In this document: positions 25,271 to 34,617 of the stretch, one piece after another
Position numbering within the stretch: the first letter of the stretch is position 1
How the letters are laid out: each line of letters starts with the position of its first letter
Assembly (NCBI RefSeq): GCF_003122325.1
Contig: NZ_QFBC01000013.1
Location: 124,001-188,000, forward strand
DNA length: 64,000 bases
Direction of reading: 5' to 3'
Source: Rhizobium album
Lineage (GTDB): Bacteria; Pseudomonadota; Alphaproteobacteria; Rhizobiales; Rhizobiaceae
The notes under the pieces: model-generated
Seen by the model: only the letters and a program-made list of their open reading frames with translations
What the model was told of the DNA's origin: nothing
The model's database searches: none
Translations under genes and position numbers: made by a program

Positions 25271-26815
25271 ATGTCGCTTTCTTCTCGCACCGAAACAGTC
25301 AAGCCTGCACTCCATTCCGACTCCGGGATGGTCGTTGCGCAGAATGCGCGTGCCGCGGCGATCGGTGCGCAGATCCTCGAGGCCGGCGGCAACGCTGCCG
25401 ATGCCGCCGTGGCCGTCTCCTTCGTGCTGGGTGTGCTGGAACCCTGGATGAGCGGGATCGGCGGCGGCGGTGCGGCGCTCTTTCGTGATGTGTCCTCCGA
25501 AAAAGTCTATTCCGTCGACTTCGGCCTGAAGGCGCCTGCCCGCCTTCGCCAGGGCGCCTATGCGCTCGCCGAAGGCCGATCACGGGAACTCTTTGCCTGG
25601 AGGGCGGTCGAAGGCGACCGCAATGCCATCGGCATCGACGCGGTCGCCGTGCCCGCCACCGTCGCCGGAATGGCGGCAATCCACGGCCGCTTCGGCCGCA
25701 TGCCGTGGAAAGACCTGCTTGCGCCGGCGATCGACAACGCCAGGGCAGGCCTCGACATCGACTGGTATTCCTCGCTGGTGATCGCAACCAGCATGGGTCG
25801 CCTGACCGATCCCACCATCGCCGCCCAGTTCCTGCCCGGCGGCCTGCCGCCGCAGGTGCTCGATGTTGCACTCGGACGACGGCTACCCCTGTCGCGGCTT
25901 GCCGATACGCTGGCGACGCTTGCCGATGAAGGTCCGGACTGCTTTCGGATCGGCAGCCTCGCCTCGACACTGGCCGACGAGATCGCCAACCTCGGCGGCA
26001 CGATCGGCGCCGGCGATCTCGCAGGCGTCACCGCCGATATCACTGATGCGACGTCAACGGTCTTTCGCGGCTCCGAGATCTTCCTCTCCCCCGGCCTGAC
26101 CGCCGGCCGGACGCTCGGGCGCACCATGGATCTTTTGGCAACCGACCAAAGGGCGAGGCACGGCGCCTCAATGCGCGACTGGTACGTCGCCATCGCCGCG
26201 TCGCTCGACAAGGCGCAGGCCGAGCGCTGGGCCAATGACGGCGATATCAGGCAGAACGATTGCACCAGCCACTTCGCCGTAGCCGACGCGGCCGGCAACC
26301 TCTGCAGCGTGACGCAGACCGTTCTTTCGGCTTTCGGTTCCGGCGTTATGACGCCGAAATCCGGCATCATCCTCAACAACGGCATGTTGTGGTTCGATCC
26401 GGAGCCGGGCCGGCCAAATTCCATCGCGCCGGCCAAGCGATGCCTGATGAACATATGCCCGACCATTCTCCGTCAGGGCGGGCGGCATACGGCGATCGGG
26501 GCAGCGGGCGGCCGGCGCATCCTCTCGGCCGTGGCCCAGATCGCCGGTTTTCTTGTCGACCACGGCATGACGCCGGAAGAAGCCATGCACCATCCCCGTA
26601 TCGATTGCTCGACGGCGGGCGTGGTCCAAGTCCCTCCATCGCTCGCCGGCCTGCTGGAGACAGTCTTTGCAGCAACGACGACCTCAAGCCCACCGCATGT
26701 TCCCTGGCCCATCCTCTATTCCATCGCCGCTGTACTTGCAGTAGAAGCCGATGGAGCAACCGGGTGCGCCGACCCGATCGCGCCGTGGTCGGATGTGGCA
26801 GTCCCGCACGGATAG
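25271..26815 (+). CDS. ggt: Gamma-glutamyltransferase family protein
   Basis: 514 residues from ATG 25271; GTG 25247 would add 8. AAAIGAQILEAGGNAADAAV starts the large subunit. The autocatalytic cleavage site is expected before the threonine of NDCTSHFAVADAAGN near residue 335, and the oxyanion region is NNGMLWFDP. No signal peptide is obvious, so a cytoplasmic or atypical location is likely. In gamma-glutamylation pathways such enzymes remove the gamma-glutamyl group. The ligase gene at 31182-32528 supports this reading. Confidence 0.88.
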   Translation: MSLSSRTETVKPALHSDSGMVVAQNARAAAIGAQILEAGGNAADAAVAVSFVLGVLEPWMSGIGGGGAALFRDVSSEKVYSVDFGLKAPARLRQGAYALAEGRSRELFAWRAVEGDRNAIGIDAVAVPATVAGMAAIHGRFGRMPWKDLLAPAIDNARAGLDIDWYSSLVIATSMGRLTDPTIAAQFLPGGLPPQVLDVALGRRLPLSRLADTLATLADEGPDCFRIGSLASTLADEIANLGGTIGAGDLAGVTADITDATSTVFRGSEIFLSPGLTAGRTLGRTMDLLATDQRARHGASMRDWYVAIAASLDKAQAERWANDGDIRQNDCTSHFAVADAAGNLCSVTQTVLSAFGSGVMTPKSGIILNNGMLWFDPEPGRPNSIAPAKRCLMNICPTILRQGGRHTAIGAAGGRRILSAVAQIAGFLVDHGMTPEEAMHHPRIDCSTAGVVQVPPSLAGLLETVFAATTTSSPPHVPWPILYSIAAVLAVEADGATGCADPIAPWSDVAVPHG

Positions 26816-26843
26816 TGGTCGCCCCCAACCGACGGAAACATGG

Positions 26844-27662
26844 ATGAGCACGAGCAACGGCTGGCGTCCCCCCGGCGATCTCGATCTTTCCGAGATCGAT
26901 CAACGGCTGTTCAACAACTCCGTTCGCAAGGCCATGGACATCCTGTCGGCCTTCACCCTCGCGCCCGCGCCGCAGACGATCCAGGACCTTGTCAAGACAA
27001 CCGGCAGCGACCGAAGCTCGGTGCAGCGCGCCGTCTACACGCTCCACAAGCTCGGTTATCTCACGCACGATCCGGTGACGCGGCGTTATGCGGTGTCGCT
27101 GAAAATGATGGACCTGGCCTTTGCCTATCTGCGGTCCGACCGGCTGACGGAGGCGACGCTGCCGCATATGGCAGCCCTCACCGATCGGTGCGGCGAGAGC
27201 GTGCATCTCAGTCGCCTCGACGGTTGGGACATTCTGTATCTCGTGCGCCTGCCGCGCGGCCAGCATCAATATTTCGCCGGCCTGCCGGGCCGGCGGCGCC
27301 CCGCCTTCTGTACCTCCGGCGGCCGGGCGATCCTGTCGCTGTGGGATCGCGAGGCCGCCCGGCACTACCTCCAGGAAAGCCCGCGCGAGCCCCTGACGTC
27401 CTTCACGGTCACCGATCCGGTGCGTTTGATGGAGATGATCGACGAGGCCCGCGAGCGCGGTTATGCAACCTCGGACGAAGAAACGCTGCTCGGCGATTGC
27501 GGCCTCTCCGTCGCCTTGCCGATTGGAAAAACAGGCGAGGTGGCGGCCCTGCACCTCACCTATTCCCGTTATGCCTATGATCGCAGCCGGGCGATGGCGG
27601 AATTGCTCCCGCATCTCCTGTCCGCCGGCAACGCCATCCGCCACGCGCTGGCGGCCGGATAG
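26844..27662 (+). CDS. IclR-family transcriptional regulator
   Basis: 272 residues from ATG 26844, 28 bases after the gamma-glutamyltransferase stop. The N-terminal winged helix (about 25-90) contains TIQDLVKTTGSDRSSVQRAVYTL when read through in two parts, and the IclR effector domain follows with FCTSGGRAILSL and GYATSDEETLLGDCGLSVA. It is probably co-transcribed with the importer/transferase operon and may regulate it. The effector is not known. Confidence 0.9.
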   Translation: MSTSNGWRPPGDLDLSEIDQRLFNNSVRKAMDILSAFTLAPAPQTIQDLVKTTGSDRSSVQRAVYTLHKLGYLTHDPVTRRYAVSLKMMDLAFAYLRSDRLTEATLPHMAALTDRCGESVHLSRLDGWDILYLVRLPRGQHQYFAGLPGRRRPAFCTSGGRAILSLWDREAARHYLQESPREPLTSFTVTDPVRLMEMIDEARERGYATSDEETLLGDCGLSVALPIGKTGEVAALHLTYSRYAYDRSRAMAELLPHLLSAGNAIRHALAAG

Positions 27663-27722
27663 TTTTCTTTGTTTTCGTTTGTCCTTTCGGGAAAACCGGT
27701 TCCCACTTTTCCCTGACAAACT

Positions 27723-28859
27723 CTAGGCGGCACAGATCCTCTTCAGCATGGCGATGACCTTCTGGTCGAGCGCATCGTTGATCGGCAGAGATTCGGATGC
27801 CATCCGGACGACGACCGTCTCGTTTGCCGCATCGATCCAGACGCTCTGGCCATGAATGCCCATACCGCAGATTTCCCCGCTTCCCGCCTGGTACCAGAAG
27901 TGACTGTAGCTGCCGCCGGGAAACAGGAAACCCTGGTCGCCTTCGGCCCAGACCTGCCTGTCGCCGCCCGCCCGCAACGCGTCGATCAATGCCGGCGGCA
28001 GGATACCATCGCCACCGGTCCGAACCAGCTCGCCGAGCCGCGCCAAATCGCGCGCCGTCATGCTGATGCCGCCCGAGGCGCGCGGATTGCCTGCCCGGTC
28101 GACGGTGATGTGGGCATCGCCATATGCGCCCATCGGCCGCCACAACAAGACGTCAAACAGGTCGGCGAAACGCATGCCCGACGCCGCCTCGAGGACGAGG
28201 GCCGCCATATCGGCATTCGGCGAACGATAGGCGTGGCGGCTGCCATGCGGGTGGCCGGCGCGCGGCAGGCGACACATCAGTTCCGGCAGCGTCATTGTGG
28301 GTTCGCCCGGGCGCTCGGGGTTCCACAGCATGGCGCGGCGATACCGATCATAATCGCCCTTCCTGTCGAGATAGGACTCGTCGAAATCGATCGCCACGGT
28401 CATGTTGAGCAGATGCCGGATCGGCAGGTCGCCATAGGCCGAGCCCAACGTTTCCGGCACATATCTGGAGACGAGGTCATCGAGCGAAAGCTGCCCGCGT
28501 GCCGCCAGCATGCCGGCCAGAAGACCGGTCACCGATTTCGAGATCGAGAAGACGATATGCGGCTTGGCCGGATCGTTATGATCGGCAGACCACTCGGCGA
28601 CGATCTCGCCACGGCGCATCACCACCAGGGAGTCGCTTTCCGATTCCGTCAGGAAGGACGCAAGATCTCGCTGCTCGCCGGACAGGTTTTCCACCTGAAG
28701 CCGGGCGAACGGCCCCAGATCGCGCGCCGCCGCCTCCGGATGGCGGGCGCCGTGGACAATCGCCGACGGTACCAGTTCCGAAACATTCTGGAACGACCAG
28801 CTCGAATAGGGCCGCATCCGCCAGTTCCCCAACGTCACATCCGTCCTCTTGAACATCAT
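27723..28859 (-). CDS. Serine hydrolase, class C beta-lactamase/NylB fold (copy 1)
   Basis: 378 residues from ATG 28859, which has AGAAGG upstream; ATG 28889 (388 residues) is possible. The nucleophile is in the S-x-x-K motif FSISKSVTGLLAG, and a Tyr-x-Asn-type motif is suggested by YRSPNADMAALVL. Relatives include esterases and 6-aminohexanoate-dimer hydrolases, which cut amide bonds. A paralogue is divergent at 29109, and a 25-base palindrome between them is shared with the ligase promoter. No signal peptide is seen, so it likely acts in the cytoplasm. Confidence 0.85.
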   Translation of the reverse strand: MMFKRTDVTLGNWRMRPYSSWSFQNVSELVPSAIVHGARHPEAAARDLGPFARLQVENLSGEQRDLASFLTESESDSLVVMRRGEIVAEWSADHNDPAKPHIVFSISKSVTGLLAGMLAARGQLSLDDLVSRYVPETLGSAYGDLPIRHLLNMTVAIDFDESYLDRKGDYDRYRRAMLWNPERPGEPTMTLPELMCRLPRAGHPHGSRHAYRSPNADMAALVLEAASGMRFADLFDVLLWRPMGAYGDAHITVDRAGNPRASGGISMTARDLARLGELVRTGGDGILPPALIDALRAGGDRQVWAEGDQGFLFPGGSYSHFWYQAGSGEICGMGIHGQSVWIDAANETVVVRMASESLPINDALDQKVIAMLKRICAA

Positions 28860-28943
28860 CGGCGCCTTCTGCAGCAATTTTCGCTCCATTTTCGACCGGG
28901 CTCGTTTGCGGGGCGCCGGTATTCCTCTTGCCTGTCAGTATTA

Positions 28944-28968
28944 TATTGCGATCGCAGATCGCGCAATA
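28944..28968. promoter_or_regulatory. 25-base palindromic operator, copy 1 (between serine hydrolases)
   Basis: It starts TATTGCGATCGCAGATC and ends GCGCAATA. The complement matches 22 of 25 bases of the site at 32632-32656. It lies in the divergent promoter region of two paralogous hydrolases, so one regulator may control both. The adjacent GntR gene (30306-31004) is the best candidate. Confidence 0.7.
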
Positions 28969-29108
28969 TGACATGCGATTTATCGACAAATGAGAGAGAA
29001 CATATTGCATTTTCTATGAAATTCGTTTCGAATGCCGTTGGAAATTTTTAGGAAACTCGTTTCAGATTTTCATCTTTGAACCGATATCAGAAAATCGAAA
29101 GACCACCG

Positions 29109-30302
29109 ATGAGCACGTCAGACACGCCCCGCTTCCGCGACCCCCTCAATCCCGGCGCGCCGATCATTCCGCGCCCGGACTGGGACCTGCCGCCCTATCA
29201 TCGCTGGACGTTCCAGCACATCCGCGAGATGACGGCGACGGCGCAGATCTGGCGGGGCGAAGGCCCGGTCATGCCGCTGCCTGTACGGCCGGAACCGATC
29301 GAGAACCTTGCCTACGATCATGCCGGCACGGAGCGCAGCATCGGCGCCTACATCGCCGACAGTTATGTCGACGGCTTCCTGGTGCTGCATAAGGGCGCCG
29401 TCGTCAGCGAGGTCTACCGCAACGGCATGAAACCGCATGGCACGCATCTCGCCATGTCGGTCACCAAGACGATCGTCGGACTGCTCGTCGGCATCATGGT
29501 CGGTCGCGGCGTGCTCGATGTATCGGCACCGGTCACCCGATACCTGCCGGAGCTTGACGCAACGGCCTACAAGGGAGCGACGGTGCAGCAGGTCCTCGAC
29601 ATGACCACGGGTGTCACCTTCAACGAGTCCTACACGACGCCCGGCTCGCATATGCAGAAGCTCGACCTCGCCTGCGGCTGGAAACCGCATACCGAACCGG
29701 ACTGGCCGCGCAGCATGTGGGAACTGGTGCTGACGCTGACCGAGCAGGAGCGGCCGCATGGCGCCGCCTTCGTCTATCGTTCGATCGAAACCGACATATT
29801 GGGCTTCATCCTCGAACGCGCGACCGGCACACCGCTTGCCGAACTCATCAGCCGGGAACTCTGGGTGCCGATGGGCGCCGGCGAAGACGCCTATATCACC
29901 GTCGACCATGCCGGCACGGCACTTGCCGATGGCGGTTTCTGCGCCACGCTGCGCGATTACGGCCGGCTTGCCCTGCTTCTCCTCAATGACGGCGCCCGCG
30001 ACGGCCGGCAGATCATTCCCTCCGGCTGGATCGAAGAGACGCGCAACGCATCCGGCGATCTCTTCCAGGGCGTCTATCGTTTCGCCCTGCCGGACGGCGC
30101 CTATCACAACCAGATCTGGATCGAGGACACGCAGCGGCGAAGCTACATGGCACGCGGTATTTTCGGCCAGTTCATCTCCGTCGATCCCGCGAGCGAACTT
30201 GCCGTCGTCCAGCTCGCCACCTGGCCGGAATTTGTCAGCGATGCCAGGACACTGGAATTCCGCGCCGTCGTCGATGCGATCCGCCGCCACCTGGCAAGCT
30301 GA
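29109..30302 (+). CDS. Serine hydrolase, class C beta-lactamase/NylB fold (copy 2)
   Basis: 397 residues from ATG 29109. The nucleophile motif is MSVTKTIVGLLVG (S-x-x-K), with FVYRSIETDILGFIL as the likely second motif. It resembles copy 1 in layout, including the W-x-FQ region near the start, but the two differ widely. It ends 4 bases before a convergent GntR gene. Likely substrates are amide or ester bonds in small nitrogen compounds; this is inferred from family and neighbours. Confidence 0.85.
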   Translation: MSTSDTPRFRDPLNPGAPIIPRPDWDLPPYHRWTFQHIREMTATAQIWRGEGPVMPLPVRPEPIENLAYDHAGTERSIGAYIADSYVDGFLVLHKGAVVSEVYRNGMKPHGTHLAMSVTKTIVGLLVGIMVGRGVLDVSAPVTRYLPELDATAYKGATVQQVLDMTTGVTFNESYTTPGSHMQKLDLACGWKPHTEPDWPRSMWELVLTLTEQERPHGAAFVYRSIETDILGFILERATGTPLAELISRELWVPMGAGEDAYITVDHAGTALADGGFCATLRDYGRLALLLLNDGARDGRQIIPSGWIEETRNASGDLFQGVYRFALPDGAYHNQIWIEDTQRRSYMARGIFGQFISVDPASELAVVQLATWPEFVSDARTLEFRAVVDAIRRHLAS

Positions 30303-30305
30303 CGA

Positions 30306-31004
30306 TCAGCTGCGCTCCGGCGCAAAACGGGCATGCTGCAGGAGAAAGGCCGCGCCTTTCTCGATATCCAGCACGATCGCCTGCCGCACTCCCGGCCCGT
30401 CGCCGCCGACGAGCGCGGCCAGGGCCTGCTCGTGATAGCCGATATCGAGACTATTGGCGAGGCGCCCCCGGAAGCCGTCGCCATAACGGCGCAGAAGCGG
30501 CCCGACCTGCATCCACAACGTCTCGATCAGGAAAAGCAGCGCCTCATTGCCGCAATGCCGGTAGATGGCGAATTTGAAATCGTAGTTTGCGGAGAGATAT
30601 CGGCCGATATCGTCCGATTTCGCCGCCTCCGTCAGCGCTTCGCTCAGCCTGCGAAGGGTGCGGAGATGATTGCCGTTGATCAGCGCCGCCGCCTTCTCGG
30701 CCGCGGCTCCCTCGACGACGACCCGCGCCTCCACGAGCTGCGAGAAAGCGGCAGCCGACATTTGCGGCACTTCGAGTGTGCCGTTCGGCAGCGAATTGAG
30801 CGCCCGCAGCGCCTGCAACCGCATCAATGCGGCCCGCACCGGCATGTCGCTGGTGCCGAGTTCGGCGGCAAGCTTGCGGGACGTCAGCTTCCGGCCCGGT
30901 TCGAACTGCCCGGAAACGAGGGCGCGCACGATCTCGCGATAAACCTTTTCATGCAGCGGCTCGCTTTCGACGGCGACGAGGCCGAGATGCCGTTCCTTGG
31001 TCAT
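30306..31004 (-). CDS. GntR-family (FCD) transcriptional regulator
   Basis: 232 residues from ATG 31004, behind GGAAGGTAGG. The winged helix contains LHEKVYREIVRALVSGQFEPG when read in two parts and LGTSDMPVRAALMRL. The helical FCD domain has a truncated-looking ligand set (YDFKFAIYRH, YHEQALAAL). Upstream lies a mosaic repeat rather than a clear promoter. It is the nearest regulator to the two 25-base palindromes. Confidence 0.88.
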   Translation of the reverse strand: MTKERHLGLVAVESEPLHEKVYREIVRALVSGQFEPGRKLTSRKLAAELGTSDMPVRAALMRLQALRALNSLPNGTLEVPQMSAAAFSQLVEARVVVEGAAAEKAAALINGNHLRTLRRLSEALTEAAKSDDIGRYLSANYDFKFAIYRHCGNEALLFLIETLWMQVGPLLRRYGDGFRGRLANSLDIGYHEQALAALVGGDGPGVRQAIVLDIEKGAAFLLQHARFAPERS

Positions 31005-31061
31005 CCTACCTTCCATAAAGCTGCCGGACACCTTGCCTCGTCTCCCGGCAAGGTCGAAACA

Positions 31062-31155
31062 CAAAGTGCGCAGCGGTCTTGCGTCCGGAATCGCTTGGAA
31101 ACAAGGGGATAGAATATTTTCGCGTTTCGGAGAAAGGCGGAAATGCCCTCTCGAA
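31062..31155 (+). repeat. Rhizobiales-type intergenic mosaic repeat
   Basis: Head TGCGCAGCGGTCTTGCG, middle GAAACAAG and tail TTTTCGCGTTTCGGAGAAAG, then GCGGAAATGC. The head recurs at 20310 and the tail at 8461 (inverted). It separates two genes read in the same direction. Confidence 0.5.
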
Positions 31156-31181
31156 AGGCGCCGGCCCGCACACGTCCATCG

Positions 31182-32528
31182 TCACGCCACCTCCAGATAG
31201 GTCTTGAATTCGAAGGGACTGACTTCCGCGGCGAACCGTTCCAGTTCCTGTCGCTTGCAGGCGAGGAAGGCGGCGCGCATATCCTGAGCGAAGATATCCG
31301 AGACAAGATTGCCCTGCTCGAAGGCACCGATCGCAGCCCGCCAATCCGCCGGCAATCGCGGCAGATCCTCGCCGTCGGCATCACTCTTGCGCGGCGCGCC
31401 GGGATCGATCTGCCCTTCGATGCCGGCGAGCGCCGCCCCCAGGATGGCGGCAAGCACCAGATAGGGGTTCGCGTCGGCGCCGGCGACGCGGTGCTCGATG
31501 CGCCGCGCCTGCGGAGCGCCGCCGGGAATGCGGACCGCCACCATGCGGGTTTCGTAACCCCAGGCAAGCGCGGTCGGCGCGTAGGAATTCGGCCGCAGCC
31601 GGCGATAGGAGTTGAAATGCGGCGCAAAAACCAGCGTGCTCTCGGCCATGCCGGACAGCATGCCGCCCACCGCATGGCGCATCATCTCCGTGCCGGAATC
31701 GGTTCCGTCGTCGAAGAGGTTGCGACCGTCCCGGTCGAGCAGGCTGAAATGAACATGCAGCCCGTTGCCGGCGCCTCGCCCGTAGGGCTTGGCCATGAAG
31801 CACGCCGCAAGACCGTGCTTACGGGCAATGCCCTTGACCGCCCGCTTGAAGAACAGCGCGTCGTCGGCCGCCTTCAGCACATCGGCGGTGTGAAGCAGGT
31901 TGATTTCGAACTGGCCGACGCCGTTTTCCGAGATCGCCGTATCGGCCGGAATGCCCTGCGCCTGGCAGGCGGCATAGACGTCGGTGAAAAAGCCGTCGAA
32001 CGCATCGAGTTCGTCGAGGTCCATGGCCGCATCACTGTCGAGCCGGCGCCCCGTGACAGGCGATTTCGGACCCACCGGCCGCTCCGTCGCCGGGTCGACC
32101 AGATAGAATTCCAGCTCGGTTGCCACGACGGGCGTCAGGCCGTGCGCTGCATACCGCTCGACGACGGCTGAGAGCGCCCGGCGCGGATCGACCAGGTAGG
32201 GCGAACCATCCGGATTGGAAAACCAGAGCGGCACCAGCGCCGTCGGCTGCGGCGTCCAGCTCACCGGCAGGATCGGCCGCCCCGTCCAGGCCGTCAGCCC
32301 GTCGGCATCGCCGGTCTGGTAAACGATGGGGTTGCCCTCGATGTCATTGCCCCAGACATCCATGGCACTGAGCGACAGTGCCATCCGCAACCCGCCTTCC
32401 AGCGCCTTGCGTGCCTGGGATACCGGCATGCGCTTGCCGCGCAGGATGCCGTTCAGATCGCAAACCGCGGCACGGACGCTTGAAAGGTCGGGCCGCGCCG
32501 CAATCCATTCCAGCTGCGCGGAGAGCAT
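31182..32528 (-). CDS. Glutamine synthetase-family gamma-glutamyl-amine ligase (PuuA-like)
   Basis: 448 residues from ATG 32528, behind GGTGGGAT. The N-terminal beta-grasp starts around VRAAVCDLNGILRGKRMP. The catalytic domain shows ELEFYLVDP, GVGQFEINLLHTADVL, NGLHVHFSLLD, the histidine loop FAPHFNSYRRL, and a C-terminal ligand arginine in IEHRVAGADANPYL. The substitutions and length resemble gamma-glutamylputrescine synthetases rather than true GlnA. With the importer and gamma-glutamyltransferase it suggests an amine pathway that works through gamma-glutamyl intermediates. Confidence 0.88.
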   Translation of the reverse strand: MLSAQLEWIAARPDLSSVRAAVCDLNGILRGKRMPVSQARKALEGGLRMALSLSAMDVWGNDIEGNPIVYQTGDADGLTAWTGRPILPVSWTPQPTALVPLWFSNPDGSPYLVDPRRALSAVVERYAAHGLTPVVATELEFYLVDPATERPVGPKSPVTGRRLDSDAAMDLDELDAFDGFFTDVYAACQAQGIPADTAISENGVGQFEINLLHTADVLKAADDALFFKRAVKGIARKHGLAACFMAKPYGRGAGNGLHVHFSLLDRDGRNLFDDGTDSGTEMMRHAVGGMLSGMAESTLVFAPHFNSYRRLRPNSYAPTALAWGYETRMVAVRIPGGAPQARRIEHRVAGADANPYLVLAAILGAALAGIEGQIDPGAPRKSDADGEDLPRLPADWRAAIGAFEQGNLVSDIFAQDMRAAFLACKRQELERFAAEVSPFEFKTYLEVA

Positions 32529-32631
32529 CGAAATCCCACCTGCATTAAAATCAGTTTTCAGCACTTTATCGACCCAAGCTCTTTACGTTTATTCCTATTA
32601 TTCAGCTGTTTATAAGCGCACCCGCAAATCC

Positions 32632-32656
32632 GATTGCGTGATCTGCGATCGCACTA
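32632..32656. promoter_or_regulatory. 25-base palindromic operator, copy 2 (ligase / MOSC-reductase promoter)
   Basis: It starts GATTGCGTGATCTGCG and ends ATCGCACTA, matching the complement of 28944-28968 at 22 of 25 positions. It lies between the divergent ligase and MOSC-reductase genes. Confidence 0.7.
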
Positions 32657-32700
32657 TAGATGTAGCATAACCGCTATTTCAGAAGCAGCAAGCGTGAATT

Positions 32701-34617
32701 ATGGCAGCAAGGATCAGTCGTCTTCATCTTTATCCGCTGAAGTCGGGAGCAGCAATCGACGTCAAGACGGCCAAGGTCGAGAGCGACGGGCTGTGGGGCG
32801 ACCGCCGGATGATGGTCGTCGACGAAAACGGCGCCTGCCTGACCTCCCGCCGGTTTCCCGATCTTCTCAAGCTGCATTGCAGCTTCGAAGGCGATATGAT
32901 CGTCCTGTCGGCCCGCGGCATGGATGCCGTCGCGTTCTCTCGATCGGCGCTCGATGTCTCCCCCTATCTGCCGGCGACGATCTGGGGCGAGGATGTCGAG
33001 GTTCTGGATGCCGGCGACGCGGTCGCGAAACGGCTGAGCGATTTCATCGGCCATCCCTGCCGGCTGGTGCTGCAAGGCGCGCGCACGGTCCGCCCGCTCC
33101 CCGAACGGCCGGGCACCGTCAACCTCGCCGATACGGCGCCCCTCCTGCTGATCGGCACCGCCTCGCTCGCCGAACTCAACCTGCACCTCGATACGCCCGT
33201 CGAGATGGCGCGCTTCAGGCCCAACATCGTGATCGAGGGCGTCGAACCCTTCGATGAGGATCAATGGGCGACCTTGCGGATCGGTGAGGTCGAGTTCGAG
33301 ACGATGGGTCCCTGCGACCGCTGCATGGTGACGACGCTCGATCCCGAAAGCGGCGATGTGCGCGCCGACAACGAGCCGCTGGCGACGCTGTCGAAACGCC
33401 GCCGCGGCGAGGACGGCAAACCCTATTTCGGCCAGTTTCTGCAGCCGCGTTCGACCGGCCGCATCCATGCCGGCGATCCCGTCACCATCCTTTCGCGCAA
33501 GCCGCCGCCAAAACTGCATCCGGCCCCGCCATCGACGCACATCATCAAGGCCTCGTCGCCCGACCGGCGCGGCGACGGCCCCCTCGATCTCACCTGCACG
33601 GCCATCATCGAAGAAACCGCCGATATCTCGACCTTTCGTTTCAAGGTCGAAGGGGGCGCCTGGGCGAATTACCAGCCGGGCCAGTTCCTGACGCTGCTGC
33701 TGGACATCGACGGCCAATCCTTCCGGCGCAACTACACGATCTCATCCTCTCCCACCCGCCCCCACCATCTGTCGATCACCGTCAAGCGCGTCGAAGACGG
33801 CCGGGTTTCCAACTGGCTGCACGACACTCTCAGGCCGGGCATGGCGCTGAAGGCGGCGGCCCCGAATGGCCGCTTTCATCTCGGTGCGACGGGCGGCGCG
33901 ACCAGGTTGCTGATGCTGTCGGCCGGCAGCGGCGTCACGCCGATGATATCGATGCTCCGCGCCATCGCCGATCTCGACCTGCCGCACGACGTGGTCTTCC
34001 ACCACAGCTGCCGGAGCGAGGCCGACATGGCCTTCCGCGAGGAACTCACGGCGCTGAGCCGGCAGATGCCGGGCCGTCTCACGGTCTCCTGGACTATTAC
34101 CGGCAATGTTTTGGCCCGGCCGGTTTCTGCCGATCCGGGACTTTACCGGGGCCGCCTCGACGCAAACATACTGTCGTCGATCTGCGCCGACATTGCCGGG
34201 CGCACGATCCTCTGCTGCGGGCCGGACGGCTTCCGGGCAGCGGCCCGCGCACTCCACGCAGAACAGGCACCCTCGGCCGCATTCCTGGAAGAAAGCTTCG
34301 GCGCAACAGCCGACGAACGCGTTGCGGAGAAGCCCGAATCCTATCGCGTCGGTTTCAGGAAAAGCGGACGCACCGCAGAAAGCACCGGCACCGAAACGCT
34401 GCTCGATCTGGCTCGCGCGCACGGTATCGCGATCCGCTCGGATTGCGAAGCCGGGATCTGCGGCGCCTGCCGCTGTCGTGTGATCGAAGGCCGGTGGATG
34501 CTTTCGGGGCGCTGCGTCGATCCCGACCGCCTGGCCCTGAGCGAAGAAGAGAAGGCCGAAAACTACGTTCTCGCCTGCACGACGCGGCCGCTCGGATCGG
34601 TCCTTGTCGACTTGTGA
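32701..34617 (+). CDS. MOSC domain / ferredoxin-NAD(P)H reductase / 2Fe-2S ferredoxin fusion
   Basis: 638 residues from ATG 32701. Residues 1-~265 are MOSC beta-barrel plus MOSC core (LYPLKSGAAI at the start, CDRCMVTTLDPESG near 210 with the sulfur-carrying cysteine). Residues ~300-400 are an FAD-binding barrel (RRNYTISSSP), ~400-520 a nucleotide-binding domain (LMLSAGSGVTPMISML), and ~545-638 a plant-type ferredoxin with CEAGICGACRCRV and a final LACTTRP cysteine. Such reductases feed electrons to Rieske oxygenases; none is seen nearby. It is divergent from the ligase and shares its operator. Confidence 0.9.
   Translation: MAARISRLHLYPLKSGAAIDVKTAKVESDGLWGDRRMMVVDENGACLTSRRFPDLLKLHCSFEGDMIVLSARGMDAVAFSRSALDVSPYLPATIWGEDVEVLDAGDAVAKRLSDFIGHPCRLVLQGARTVRPLPERPGTVNLADTAPLLLIGTASLAELNLHLDTPVEMARFRPNIVIEGVEPFDEDQWATLRIGEVEFETMGPCDRCMVTTLDPESGDVRADNEPLATLSKRRRGEDGKPYFGQFLQPRSTGRIHAGDPVTILSRKPPPKLHPAPPSTHIIKASSPDRRGDGPLDLTCTAIIEETADISTFRFKVEGGAWANYQPGQFLTLLLDIDGQSFRRNYTISSSPTRPHHLSITVKRVEDGRVSNWLHDTLRPGMALKAAAPNGRFHLGATGGATRLLMLSAGSGVTPMISMLRAIADLDLPHDVVFHHSCRSEADMAFREELTALSRQMPGRLTVSWTITGNVLARPVSADPGLYRGRLDANILSSICADIAGRTILCCGPDGFRAAARALHAEQAPSAAFLEESFGATADERVAEKPESYRVGFRKSGRTAESTGTETLLDLARAHGIAIRSDCEAGICGACRCRVIEGRWMLSGRCVDPDRLALSEEEKAENYVLACTTRPLGSVLVDL

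Noticed and set aside
27663-27722. A repeat-like sequence between convergent IclR and serine hydrolase genes
   Set aside because: It resembles general rhizobial intergenic sequence (GGGAAAACCGGTTCCC) but has no second copy in the window.
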